Shown here one piece after another: positions 33,474 through 45,725 of a DNA stretch of 64,000 bases. The notes under the pieces were generated by a model. That model had not been told where the DNA came from, did not search any database, and saw nothing but the letters and a program-made list of their open reading frames with translations. Numbering within the stretch: the stretch's first letter is position 1; every line of letters begins with the position of its first letter. Source of the stretch: Lepisosteus oculatus (lineage: Eukaryota > Chordata > Actinopteri > Semionotiformes > Lepisosteidae); contig NC_090703.1 of the NCBI RefSeq assembly GCF_040954835.1, positions 21,341,444 to 21,405,443 of the forward strand. Reading direction: 5' to 3'. The translations under genes were made by a program, and so were the position numbers.

Positions 33474-36400
33474 TTATCTGCAGCTCTTACACTCCAGGCA
33501 CCTGATAAAGTGGAACGCAGTGTCTTTGCCTTACATGGCGCTCAGCTCTTCCTCAATCCCAGCAGAAGCAGCAGCCTCCGGGTCCTGCCTCATGCACAGC
33601 TTAAAATGCAACACCGAGTAATATAACAAACAACAGGGAAAACCATTCATGATCAGACACATCCGTTGATTGCTGGCTCTCAGTAAAGGGACATTGCTGT
33701 CGTCCACGCACTAATCTGTTTTCTAAGTGCCTTATCCAATACAGTGTTGAGGCCAGTTTTCCCAGAAGCCAATTAAAGGGGAACACATTATAACTTGTAA
33801 AACCTCCAATTTACATCACAAAATAGACTACATTTCAAGGTTAAAGAATTACCATGTTCTGCGATTCAGAACGAGGCAGCAAAACTTCCTGTAATCTGAT
33901 GTGGTCCTATGACATTGTAAAGGAGCAGGCTTGTGAATACATCTCGTTTAATCCAATGGAAATATTACTCTTAACTTTTTTACGTTTCTGCCAATAAATA
34001 ATATTACATTGTTAACTCTGCATAAAGAACCTTGGAATGGAACGTTTCTTGCAGTGAAATGTTTGCTGCATAACCTATACCTTTTCTCTCCTACATCACA
34101 TTGCATTAGTCATTACAGTGATTAGTGAGCAGGAAAGGCTGCATCACATCGCAATTTGTGTGGAACTTGAATGCGAATTTGTTACAACATGGCGTAACTT
34201 ACAGTACTTTCACAAAGTTCATGATTTTGTGCTCAATTTTGAGTTTGTAAAGTTTTTCTATAATGTCAATGATTTTATTTTGTGACTGAAATTAAATAAT
34301 TTTGTGTCTGCAAAATTGGGACTGTAGTTCCACCTTAACCTACTAGTACTGTATGTTTTTGGACTGTGGGAAGAAACTGGAGCACCTGGAAGAAATCCAC
34401 ACAAATGAAGGGAGAACATACAATTCCATCCAGACTGCACCCCAGGAATTGAACCCAGGACCCCAGCTCTGTGAACCACAGTGCCACCTCATTGCTATAG
34501 TCACTATAATTAATGTCAAAACTCAATGGCAAATGAGCAGCCTGGGATCCAAAAGGATCAAGACAAGGATCCAAACAAAGCACTCTCCCAAAGCTTGGCT
34601 TTGTACAGTATATCATACAGGGCTTGATGCAGAAGGCAGATAATCTAAGTCCATGCAATAATTGCTAAGGGAAAGTGACTTTGTGTTTTTGGAGGGAAGT
34701 CACTCAACAGGGAGCTGTGTTAGTGAAATGATTGTTCTGATGTACGGCTGATGTCCAAACACTGAAAACATGATTGTGTATGCAATCGCACTCCCGAGCT
34801 CCATTGGGTATGGTTAAAATAACTTTTTATAGTTCATCACATTCAAAGTGTGTGTACTTGATGAAAGTGTAACACGCATTTGGAGGAGTTATTCAGGATT
34901 TTCTTTCATTCAACTATTTCAAGACCCATTATTTTCAGATGTTGTAGTATACGTGAATAATGAAAGGCCTTCATATTACACAATGAAGGAATGACTTTGC
35001 AGGTGTGAAGAATAAAAGATTAATTCAGCTCACTTTGGGAAGTTTCACAATGGCCCTCCTTATAGAAATGTGGGTTTGATTAAAGGAGTGAAAAAAAAGC
35101 ACTGAATAATATTTGCTTCTGTAAATGTAATCATCTCAAAATATGGTTGAAGAAATGAAATAAATTGTATAAGGTTAAACATAATCCAAAACGTATAAGG
35201 TCAATTTAAGTACAACCAGAATTCTAGTGTTTATGCAATGCATCTGTGGGTTGATATGAAATACGACTGTACTTAAACTAAACGAGGTTATCGAGAGCAT
35301 ATTCCGAGTACGGCTGTGGCCAGTTGTCCTGTGAACTGCGAGGACCGTATCTTATCTTGAACTGCCTGTGCAAATACCGTCCTCTGCTGGCAGAAGGAAT
35401 AGATTACAACGGCACTGTATTGGCGATTAGTCCTATTGCTAGAATATTGAAACAACAAGGAGTCCGCGGAGTCAAGCAATGCTGAATAAACAAGTACCTG
35501 AAATTCAATAGGATTTTGTGTATTGATTACAAATAGGTGTGGAATTCTCATGTACAGTGGTATTCATGGATTCCTTACACAAGCAGCCGTTGTTATGATA
35601 CTTTCGTAATCTGAATATAAATCTGTTATCTACTTAAAACTGTAATTATTGAATAGATTAATGTCTTTGAAATGCTTCATTAACTGGGCAGTTTCCATGT
35701 TTGGAAATGTTTTTATTTTGATTGCTGATTGCTAGATACTGTATGTTTAATAGGCATGCTGTTAATATTTTCTACAAGAGCCAAATAAGACAGTTATGCT
35801 GTAGTAAGTTCTATATAAGTTATATAACATGAGTTATATTTTGTTCTGAGGTCAATTTGAATCTCATACTAAATTACTGGTGTCCTTTTATCTGAGAAAC
35901 ACTACCTGATTGATCACCGGATGCCTACAAATTAGCATGCACAGTAGCGCATCGTTTAGCATTGCTAGCTCACAGTGCTGAGGCCCAGGGTACACTTCTG
36001 GACCTGGGGTGCTATCTGTATGGAACTTGTATGTTCTCCCCATGTTTGCATGAGTTTGCTTTGGGTGCTCCGGCTTCCTCCCACAGTTCAAAGAACTACT
36101 GGTAGGTTAATTGGCTTCTGGGATAATTGGTGAGTGTCTGTGTCTTCCCTGCATTGGACTACCATCCAGTCCCAGGTATCTCCTGCTTATTACTTTCTGA
36201 GGCTCTGGCTCCCCCGTGACCCCACAGCCCCCTGACCCCCTGACCCTGAATTGGATGAAGCGGTTAGAAAATGGGTGGTTTCTGTTATCCTCTGGTCATG
36301 CTCTGCCATAGCAACAACGTGTAAAAAATGCAGATGCTAGGATTTAACTCAAAGAAGGAGCTCAGAGCACTGTGTTGGCATCACTGTACAGGTGTCCAGT

Positions 36401-37641
36401 GTGTTTTAGAACATATGTTAAAATCTTATTTACTAACTTCTAGACTTTTTACCCCCCATATCAGTCTGCAGGTGCACAGTGGTCTGTGGACACCCTCCTT
36501 GCTCTGTCGTAAAACAGGAAATAAAAACCAACTGGTTTTGACTTTAATGCACTGAGACTGTGGAACTCACAGAACTCTCTTGTCAGAAAGGCAGCTTCTA
36601 ACAGCTTTTAAGTGAAGACTAAGAACACTTTTCTTTTTTTTTAAAATAGATTATATATGTTTTGTTTAAATATATGTTATAAATGTTAAAACGACAGCTC
36701 GTATAAGCTTGTATTTTTACCTTTCGATCATTTTTAGAATTGCTTTGAGTTGCTTTTACCATGATAAACAGTACAAAATGTGAGGTGTTGAACTTGTCAA
36801 AAGTTTTAAAGCGCTTTATGACGTAAAGTGTGATGACAGTCCTTGGCGGTCTATGTAACAATTCTTCTCGAAGTAGGTCATCGGGCCAACAGTATATAAA
36901 CATTACAGCTCAAGTGCTTTTGTATTTGAACGCTTTTAGGTAAGTAATTTAGCAGCTGCGGTATTAATAATGATTGTAATGGCAAATTCAATTGCAGGTA
37001 AAATAAAAATGGCGGATAACTTTCTTTCTAGCTTCGTGAAGCGGTCGCGCCATATTATACATATATACCATAATAGAAAACATAATATGTACAGTAGAAT
37101 TTTTCACTTTAAGCTGGCATTATCCAGAACCGGGTCAGGGCCCGGACCCGGACCGTGCAGTGTGGTCCGTCGGCCTTCTTAAGATGTTTAGGAGATGGAG
37201 GCGCCCTTGGATTTGATTAGAAACTTGCATAATTTCTTAACTTGACCCCATTATCTTAAAAAAAAAAACGGCCAGGCCAAGACCAAAGCATGAAGGCTGC
37301 GAGGATCGGGGGACTCTCATTTTTGGTCACAGCGTAAAGTAGTAGATCAGTAACCTCTGTTTATCGTGATAACCTTTAATTATTTTCCAGTACTTTTTCA
37401 AATGATAAAACACATTGTCTCGCCAGTTTTGCTAAAGATACGGTTTTAGTGTTTACGCGTAAATTTGTAACCTGTAGGCTTAAATCTCGTGTTCTTATTT
37501 TCTGCATTTTCATCGTAAGGGAAGGCACTCGTTTGCGATTTACGCGCTGAACATTGTAAGCAGAGGAGCCTTAAGGCACAGCCTCGCCTTAACACCATCG
37601 TTTGCATTGTCATTGTCATCCAGAAAAGCAGTCGTAAGAAA

Positions 37642-37815
37642 ATGAATCTGTGGCGGCTCCGAACATTAAAAAAACTATATCTAGACTGCAAATACATCCC
37701 AATCTTACTATCAACACGTTTTAAGAGCCCTCTCCTTTCCACCGGTATACAAGCTAAGAGAGAAATATTGGAAATCCCATCTGAAGTAGCCCTCGTCTCA
37801 CCTTCGGAGCTGTGA
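37642..37815 (+). CDS. unidentified 57-codon open frame (unit 3)
   Basis: Same as unit 2 and still open. The protein is not recognised. Confidence 0.22.
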   Translation: MNLWRLRTLKKLYLDCKYIPILLSTRFKSPLLSTGIQAKREILEIPSEVALVSPSEL

Positions 37816-39052
37816 GCGATGGGGATCATAATTAAAAAGGGTACAGTTACTTTGAAAATGTGTATGTGATACTTAAATTTAAATAAAATAAAAGATAAAT
37901 TATATAACACAGACTGTGCTATCTACGTCCATGTGTTTAAGACGTATGAATCGGTTTTAAAACAGGCACACCCCTTCTCACAAATCCGACTGGAGTCTCA
38001 GTCCGTCGTCGCGATGAAATAGGAGCTCAGATGTAGGCTAAGTGATTGCAATTTACTTATTTAAAAGAACCACTTCAAATCAAAAGGGAGACATTTTGTA
38101 ATGGTAGTTATCATATTATACAGTAAACGTAATTGTAGATATACAGTACATAAAGGGTATGAATAGGTGTGAGCTTATAGTATATATTTATTATTTTATC
38201 TGACCCATTTGTAGAAACCGCCTACTCAGATTTAGTTAAGTGGTCTGCCACCATAAAGACAGAAAAATATAATGACATCCTGTTACATTAACTGTAAAAT
38301 AAACGCCGTAACTGCGGCCATATGAAAATTTGCATAAAGATTATACAAACATCCTAAGGAGCTCTATGACATATGAGCGTCGTAATAATGGTTGGTGACC
38401 TGACGTAACAGTGCTCCCTGAATTACGTGATCTGTATATACCCAAATACAGATATATCACATAGGGAGATGCAGTCAAACATTGCATTGCTATCGTCGTG
38501 GTGAACTATTTCTCCGCTGTTTGAGACTTGTTTGGTAAGTGTCATCAAATATGCTTGTCAATTTGTAGCGAAATCGATATACTGTATCATAATCCTTCAG
38601 CTATCTATAATGTAGTGAAATGGCTAATTAATATTGATAAATTCCCTTATTCACAGTGACTTTTGCTCAAACCCCAGTTGCATAATGGGTTAATTTTATA
38701 TCAAAAACATTCATATCATAGATATAATACAAGCTTTGAAATGAAATAGTACATTTCCAGGTTTCAGTTAAACATTTTTAAAAAAGCTCATGACTTTAAG
38801 CATTCTGAACATTGAGAATGTTATTTGGGAAACAAATGTTTATTATAATGTTTATGTTTAGGATCTGTCTCCTACTGAGTCAGCATGCAGCATTCAACAC
38901 CATTAGGTTTAATATTAAAAAGTTGTGTATTTCCTGAATTGTTTTTTTTATTCTTTTCTATTAGACCATACTAGACTGTGCAGGATATCATTTATTTGCC
39001 ATTTTTGCCTTTTCCAGATACCTGGGAAACAAAGCTCATATCTCATTTGCCA

Positions 39053-40312
39053 ATGGAGCCCAGTCCTAAGCCTGGTGCTCTGTCCCCCTCCCCGAAGGAC
39101 ACAGACTCGAATCGACCCGCACCCTTAAGGCGACAGGATCTGATCTCCACGTACTGCCCGCCTCCCAAGATACAGCTTCTGAAGGACACCTTCCAAGAGA
39201 AACTGATGCAGGAAAAGGAGAAAAAAATGATCGCCATGTACAATCAGCGGCAGGAGGCAGCTCTACAGAAGATGAGAAAATCTTTCCAATATGTCAAATA
39301 CGCTGCGGAGAAGAAGACGGGGAACAGCTATCGCTTCCAAGCCCAACAGGGCCCCGAGAAGAACATTGTGGGGTATGATCGATCTTACCCCCTGAAGCCT
39401 ATGGGTAACAGGAAAGTCTCCGGCCCTGGTGAGGTTCGGGCTGTGGACCGCCCGGAAGCACAGAGTGATTCCTTGTTTGCCCCCACCCCGCCTCAGGATG
39501 GTCATGAGAGGCCCTGCGAGAGGCCGGGCAGGAGGGGCTCAAGAGTACGCAAACCTAAGGACAGGACTGTCCTCCCCATGGTGGCGACCCCTCCAGGGCA
39601 ATGCCCTTCTAATGCCAATGGGAAGGAGTACTTTGAGTTGCAAGAGAAGCTACGAAAAGTGGCCGAGGCAGAGGCCGCGCTGAAGGAGGAGCATCGCCGG
39701 AGGGAGGCCAGCCTGCAGGATGAGATGCGCCAGAAGGAGGCCATGATGAAGGATGAGATTCGCCAGAAGGAGGCCATGATGCAGGCGAAGCTCTTCAGAG
39801 CTCAGGAGGAGCTGAGGATGGTTCAGAGAGAGGTGGCCGGAAGGGAAAATAGAGGACTCCTGACCCGAAGGAAGACACTCCAGGCGAGGCAGAGCGAGCT
39901 TCGCCCCAGAGGACCATGGGCCAACCACCGCTCTAAGGCCGTGCCTCTTCTGACCTGCAGAATGGAGAAGCAAAAAGCCTTCACTCCAAGGAAAGCCCTT
40001 CCTTTCAGAGGAGACAACCTTGATTATGATTCTCCAATGGAAGATGGCGGATGCGCAGAATCGCACTTTCCCTCTGCGCTTTCCCATCAGGAGAGACGTC
40101 AAGTGAGCCCTTGCAGACGTGGGCTAGAAGACGTCCCCTGTGGAAGGAGAAAGTATCTCAAGAAAGCAAGGCTCCCTGAAAGCGACGTGTCAGCGGCACA
40201 GGCCGCGCAGGCCCACTTCAGAAATAACACCGCATGTCTGGATGAACAAATGTCATCCCCAAGTGTCAGCACATCAGGAGCCCCCCTCCTCCTCCTCGCA
40301 GATGAAAACTGA
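39053..40312 (+). CDS. zc2hc1c: ZC2HC1C-like protein lacking its zinc fingers (unit 3)
   Basis: 419 codons, the same as unit 2 except near the C-terminus, where Ser becomes Pro (ARLPESDV) and the tail reads GAPLLLLADEN. The zinc-finger deletion is at the same base as in units 1 and 2, so all three descend from one deleted copy. Confidence 0.7.
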   Translation: MEPSPKPGALSPSPKDTDSNRPAPLRRQDLISTYCPPPKIQLLKDTFQEKLMQEKEKKMIAMYNQRQEAALQKMRKSFQYVKYAAEKKTGNSYRFQAQQGPEKNIVGYDRSYPLKPMGNRKVSGPGEVRAVDRPEAQSDSLFAPTPPQDGHERPCERPGRRGSRVRKPKDRTVLPMVATPPGQCPSNANGKEYFELQEKLRKVAEAEAALKEEHRRREASLQDEMRQKEAMMKDEIRQKEAMMQAKLFRAQEELRMVQREVAGRENRGLLTRRKTLQARQSELRPRGPWANHRSKAVPLLTCRMEKQKAFTPRKALPFRGDNLDYDSPMEDGGCAESHFPSALSHQERRQVSPCRRGLEDVPCGRRKYLKKARLPESDVSAAQAAQAHFRNNTACLDEQMSSPSVSTSGAPLLLLADEN

Positions 40313-40357
40313 TGTGAAGAAGAGCAAGAGAGTTGTGATCGTGGTTCACGACTCACA

Positions 40358-40796
40358 TGTCACGATCGTTACTCCTCCTCTAAAGGGCGCTCCAGCCCTT
40401 CCTCGTTCTGTCCCTTTCCCCACACCTGTTTCTTATTCCAGCCCCTCTTTAGTTCCACCTTTAAAGCCAGAAGCAGGCGATTGCTGCGTCTGGCTCTGTT
40501 ATGGTTTTAGTTTCCTGTTCCTGATTCCCTGTCCTGCCGGTCCCGACCCGGTTCTGGTTTTTAGTTATTTTGGATGAATACCCTGGTCTTGGACTTCGCT
40601 TCCCATTTTGGATTCCCCTTTTTGGATTTCTGCTTGGATTGTTTGCCCCGGACTCACTTCCCCTGGACACCTGCTCACCTCGGACACGCCCCCCTGTCTC
40701 CTGACCGACTCCTGCATGATATTTTTCCCTCTTGTTTCTTCACCTTTCGGATCGTGTCGTCCACATAGACATACATGAAAGAACTGTTTCCTGACA
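40358..40796 (+). mobile_element. solo LTR in zc2hc1c 3' UTR (unit 3)
   Basis: Same insertion as in the other units, with several bases shared only with unit 4, such as ACACGCCCCCCTG. Confidence 0.85.
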
Positions 40797-41218
40797 TCAC
40801 GTCCTGCCTTTTTCTTTTTAGAAATATATTTAGCACAGTTCATCCGTATGATGATAAAAAAAATGTTACCTTGTTTTAATAAAATGATTTTTTTTTTTGG
40901 TGGACTGGTGTTTGTGTAGCTGTAGTTATTTCAGTTTTTTTTCCCTTGTGATAAATGTGTGTCGACTGTGAAAATAAATTTCAAGCTGTTCTTATCATTC
41001 ATACACCTTGACCTCCTAAAAATAATTTTTCAACCTGGAACGTACAATTAGCAGGCAATAGAACAGGTCACATTGGCCTTGGAACCATCAAAAAGTAGTA
41101 TTCACACATTCTCGGCATCAATTTTCCTTAAAAACAACTGAAAAAGCAAGGTAAAGAGTGATTGATTTTTTTAATGAAAGTTATTTGATTTAATGTATTT
41201 AATTTTCATAATATTTGA

Positions 41219-41246
41219 AATATGTTGGGATTAATGTGACTCAATA
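41219..41246. repeat. 28-bp inverted junction insert between units 3 and 4
   Basis: Same sequence as at 25677 and 33446. Confidence 0.9.
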
Positions 41247-44200
41247 TTATCTGCAGCTCTTACACTCCAGGCACCTGATAAAGTGGAACGCAGTGTCTTT
41301 GCCTTACATGGCGCTCAGCTCTTCCTCAATCCCAGCAGAAGCAGCAGCCTCCGGGTCCTGCCTCATGCACAGCTTAAAATGCAACACCGAGTAATATAAC
41401 AAACAACAGGGAAAACCATTCACGATCAGACACATCCGTTGATTGCTGGCTCTCAGTAAAGGGACATTGCTGTGGTCCACGCACGAATCTGTTTTCTAAG
41501 TGCCTTATCCAATACAGTGTTGAGGCCAGTTTTCCCAGAAGCCAATTAAAGGGGAACACACAATAACTTGTAAAACCTCCAATTTACATCACAAAATAGA
41601 CTACATTTCAAGGTTAAAGAATTACCATGTTCTGCGATTCAGAACGAGGCAGCAAAACTTCCTGTAATCTGATGTGGTCCTATGACATTGTAAAGGAGCA
41701 GGCTTGTGAATACATCTCGTTTAATCCAATGGAAATATTACTCTCAACTTTTTTACGTTTTTGCCAATAAATAATATTACATTGTTAACTCTGCATAAAG
41801 AACCTTGGAATGGAACGTTTCTTGCAGTGAAATGTTTGCTGCATAACCTATACCTTTTCTCTCCTACATCACATTGCATTAGTCATTACAGTGATTAGTG
41901 AGCAGGAAAGGCTGCATCACATCGCAATTTGTGTGGAACTTGAATGCGAATTTGTTACAACATGGCGTAACTTACAGTACTTTCACAAAGTTCATTATTT
42001 TGTGCTCAATTTTGAGTGTGTAAAGTTTTTCTATAATGTCAATGATTTTATTTTGTGACTGAAATTAAATAATTTTGTGTCTGCAAAATTGGGACTGTAG
42101 TTCCACCTTAACCTACTAGTACTGTATGTTTTTGGACTGTGGGAAGAAACTGGAGCACCTGGAAGAAATCCACACAAATGAAGGGAGAACATACAATTCC
42201 ATCCAGACTGCACCCCAGGAATTGAACCCAGGACCCCAGCTCTGTGAACCACAGTGCCACCTCATTGCTATAGTCACTATAATTAATGTCAAAACTCAAT
42301 GGCAAATGAGCAGCCTGGGATCCAAAAGGATCAAGACAAGGATCCAAACAAAGCACTCTCCCTAAGCTTGGCTTTGTACAGTATATCATACAGGGCTTGA
42401 TGCAGAAGGCAGATAATCTAAGTCCATGCAATAATTGCTAAGGGAAAGTGACTTTGTGTTTTTGGAGGGAAGTCACTCAACAGGGAGCTGTGTTAGTGAA
42501 ATGATTGTTCTGATGTACGGCTGATGTCCAAACACTGAAAACATGATTGTGTATGCAATCGCACTCCCGAGCTCCATTGGGTATGGTTAAAATAACTTTT
42601 TATAGTTCATCACATTCAAAGTGTGTGTACTTGATGAAAGTGTAACACGCATTTGGAGGAGTTATTCAGGATTTTCTTTCATTCAACTATTTCAAGACCC
42701 ATTATTTTCAGATGTTGTAGTATACGTGAATAATGAAAGGCCTTCATATTACACAATGAAGGAATGACTTCGCAGGTGTGAAGAATAAAAGATTAATTCA
42801 GCTCACTTTGGGAAGTTTCACAATGGCCCTCCTTATAGAAATGTGGGTTTGATTAAAGGAGTGAAAAAAAAGCACTGAATAATATTTGCTTCTGTAAACG
42901 TAATCATCTCAAAATATGGTTGAAGAAATGAAATAAATTGAAGAAGGTTAAACATAATCCAAAACGTATAAGGTCAATTTAAGTACAACCAGAATTCTAG
43001 TGTTTATGCAATGCATCTGTGGGTTGATATGAAATACGACTGTACTTAAACTAAACGAGGTTATCGAGAGCATATTCCGAGTACGGCTGTGGCCAGTTGT
43101 CCTGTGAACTGCGAGGACCGTATCTTATCCTGAACTGGCTGTGCAAATACCGTCCTCTGCTGGCAGAAGGAATAGATTACAACGGCACTGTATTGGCGAT
43201 TAGTCCTATTGCTAGAATATTGAAACAACAAGGAGTCCGCGGAGTCAAGCAATGCTGAATAAACAAGTACCTGAAATTCAATAGGATTTTGTGTATTGAT
43301 TACAAATAGGAGTGGAATTCTCATGTACAGTGGTATTCATGGATTCCTTACACAAGCAGCCGTTGTTATGATACTTTCGTAATCTGAATATAAATCTGTT
43401 ATCTACTTAAAACTGTAATTATTGAATAGATTAATGTCTTTGAAATGCTTCATTAACTGGGCAGTTTCCATGTTTGGAAATGTTTTTATTTTGATTGCTG
43501 ATTGCTAGATACTGTATGTTTAATAGGCATGCTGTTAATATTTTCTACAAGAGCCAAATAAGACAGTTATGCTGTAGTAAGTTCTATATAAGTTATATAA
43601 CATGAGTTATATTTTGTTCTGAGGTCAATTTGAATCTCATACTAAATTACTGGTGTCCTTTTATCTGAGAAACACTACCTGATTGATCACCTGATGCCTA
43701 CAAATTAGCATGCACAGTAGCGCATTGTTTAGCATTGCTAGCTCACAGTGCTGAGGCCCAGGGTACACTTCTGGACCTGGGGTGCTATCTGTATGGAGCT
43801 TGTATGTTCTCCCCATGTTTGCATGAGTTTGCTTTGGGTGCTCCGGCTTCCTCCCACAGTTCAAAGAACTACTGGTAGGTTAATTGGCTTCTGGGATAAT
43901 TGGTGAGTGTCTGTGTCTTCCCTGCATTGGACTACCATCCAGTCCCAGGTATCTCCTGCTTATTACTTTTTGAGGCTCTGGCTCCCCCGTGACCCCCCAA
44001 CCCCCTGACCACCTGACCCTGAATTGGATGAAGCGGTTAGAAAATGGGTGGTTTCTGTTATGCTCTGGTCATGCTCTGCCATAGCAACAACGTGTAAAAA
44101 ATGCAGATGCTAGGATTTAACTCAAAGAAGGAGCTCAGAGCACTGTGTTGGCATCACTGTACAGGTGTCCGGTGTGTTTTAGAACATATGTTAAAATCTT

Positions 44201-44941
44201 ATTTACTAACTTCTAGACTTTTTACCCCCCATATCAGTCTGCAGGTGCACAGTGGTCTGTGGACACCCTCCTTGCTCTGTCGTAAAACAGGAAATAAAAA
44301 CCAACTGTTTTTGACTTTAATGCACTGAGACTGTGGAACTCACAGAACTCTCTTGTCAGAAAGGCAGCTTCTAACAGCTTTTAAGTGAAGACTAAGAACA
44401 CTTTATTATATATGTTTTGTTTAAATATATGTTATAAATGTTAAAACGACAGCTCGTATAAGCTTGTATTTTTACCTTTCGATCATTTTTAGAATTGCTT
44501 TGAGTTGCTTTTACCATGATAAACAGTACAAAATGTGAGGTGTTGAACTTGTCAAAAGTTTTAAAGCGCTTTATGACGTAAAGTGTGATGACAGTCCTTG
44601 GCGGTCTATGTAACAATTCTTCTCGAAGTAGGTCATCGGGCCAACAGTATATAAACATTACAGCTCAAGTGCTTTTGTATCTGAACGCTTTTAGGTAAGT
44701 AATTTAGCAGCTGCGGTATTAATAATGATTTTAATGGCAAATTCAATTGCAGGTAAAATAAAAATGGCGGATAACTTTCTTTCTAGCTTCGTGAAGCGGT
44801 CACGCCATATTATACATATATAGTGTAACGCTTACGGCCGACAGGCACTGTGTAAGAGCCGGCGTACCAGAGCGGGTGACGTCACCGCCCTTCCCTGTGA
44901 TAGGAGGACTACAGCTACTGGGCTGTAGAGAGATCTCTCTT

Positions 44942-44995
44942 TACCTCACGGGGCTAGGTCGCTGCAGAGAGACGCGGAAGTCCCGGGTTCGAGCC
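44942..44995 (+). promoter_or_regulatory. tRNA-like A and B boxes in the first LTR
   Basis: TACCTCACGGG (44942-44952) resembles a pol III A box. GGTTCGAGCC (44986-44995) is a near-consensus B box, at normal tRNA spacing. A 14-bp perfect palindrome AGAGAGATCTCTCT (44927-44940) lies just before. The flanks do not pair as an acceptor stem, so it is not a tRNA gene. Confidence 0.5.
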
Positions 44996-45237
44996 ACCTA
45001 TACTTTGGGCCGACCAGATGCGGCAAGGGCGCCCGCCTGAGCCCCCGTTGTGTTACATTGGGGTCAGAAGCGGGGCGGGATAGCCCTTCGCCGGGGACGG
45101 CGATTTAAGCGGGGGAGAGTGTAACGCTTACGGCCGACAGGCACTGTGTAAGAGCCGGCGTACCAGAGCGGGTGACGTCACCACCCTTCCCTGTGATAGC
45201 AGGACTACAGCTACTGGGCTGTAGAGAGATCTCTCTT

Positions 45238-45281
45238 TAGCTCACGGGGCTAGGTCGCTGCAGAGAGACGCGGAAGTCCCG
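45238..45281 (+). promoter_or_regulatory. tRNA-like A and B boxes in the second LTR
   Basis: TAGCTCACGGG (45238-45248) fits the A box better than the first LTR does, having TAGC instead of TACC. The B box GGTTCGAGCC is at 45272-45281. Confidence 0.5.
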
Positions 45282-45591
45282 GGTTCGAGCCACCTATACT
45301 TTGGGCCGACCAGATGCGGCAAGGGCGCCCGCCTGAGCCCCCGTTGCGTTACAATACCATAATAGAAAACATAATATGTACAGTAGAATTTTTCACTTTA
45401 AGCTGGCATTATCCAGAACCGGGTCAGGGCCCAGACCCAGACCGTGCAGTGTGGTCCGTCGGCCTTCTAAAGATGTTTAGGAGATGGAGGCGCCCTTGAA
45501 AACTGCGGCCATATGAAAATTTGCATAAAGATTATACAAACATCCTAAGGAGCTCTATGACATATGAGCGTCGTAATAATGGTTGGTGACC

Positions 45592-45725
45592 TGACGTAAC
45601 AGTGCTCCCTGAATTACGTGATCTGTATATACCCAAATACAGATATATCACATAGGGAGATGCAGTCAAACATTGCATTGCTATCGTCGTGGTGAACTAT
45701 TTCTCCGCTGTTTAAAACTTGTTTG
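45592..45725 (+). promoter_or_regulatory. zc2hc1c: zc2hc1c unit 4 promoter and non-coding exon 1
   Basis: TGACGTAA (45592-45599), the palindrome and the TTTG|GTAAGTG donor (near 45725) are kept, although the 1.1-kb deletion now ends only about 90 bp upstream of TGACGTAA. Transcription may therefore be altered even if the core is intact. Confidence 0.45.

Larger units (their letters stand above)
33474..41246 (+). repeat. tandem unit 3 (7773 bp)
   Basis: Its 5' part is the same as unit 2 at every site compared, at a constant spacing of 7769 bp. Its last kilobase shares variants with unit 4 that units 1 and 2 lack: GGCTCCCTGAAAG near 40170, TTGGATTGTTTGCCCC near 40636, and GTGTGTCGAC near 40957. 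The whole V-SINE is at 35935-36280. Confidence 0.95.
44824..45353 (+). mobile_element. miniature LTR retrotransposon (TRIM-like), 530 bp
   Basis: Two direct repeats of exactly 234 bp (44824-45057 and 45120-45353) differ at four positions. Each starts TGTAACGC and ends G(C/T)GTTACA, giving TG/CA ends and an 8-bp terminal inverted repeat. Between them are only 62 bp, starting TTGGGGTCAGAAGCGGGG, like a primer-binding site, and ending with a polypurine run GGGGGAGAG (45111-45119) directly before the second repeat. The element is flanked by ATAG (44820-44823) and ATAC (45354-45357); units 1-3 have a single ATAC there, so the empty site is visible. No coding capacity. This is the architecture of a terminal-repeat retrotransposon in miniature; a deleted larger gypsy-type element is the alternative. 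Confidence 0.85.

Noticed and set aside
44930-45000. tRNA gene in the miniature LTR element
   Set aside because: The A and B boxes are present but the flanks cannot pair into an acceptor stem and the T stem is mismatched, so it is only tRNA-like.
44824-45353. Tandem satellite instead of an LTR element
   Set aside because: TG/CA ends, inverted termini, primer-like and polypurine sequences and a target duplication fit an LTR element much better.
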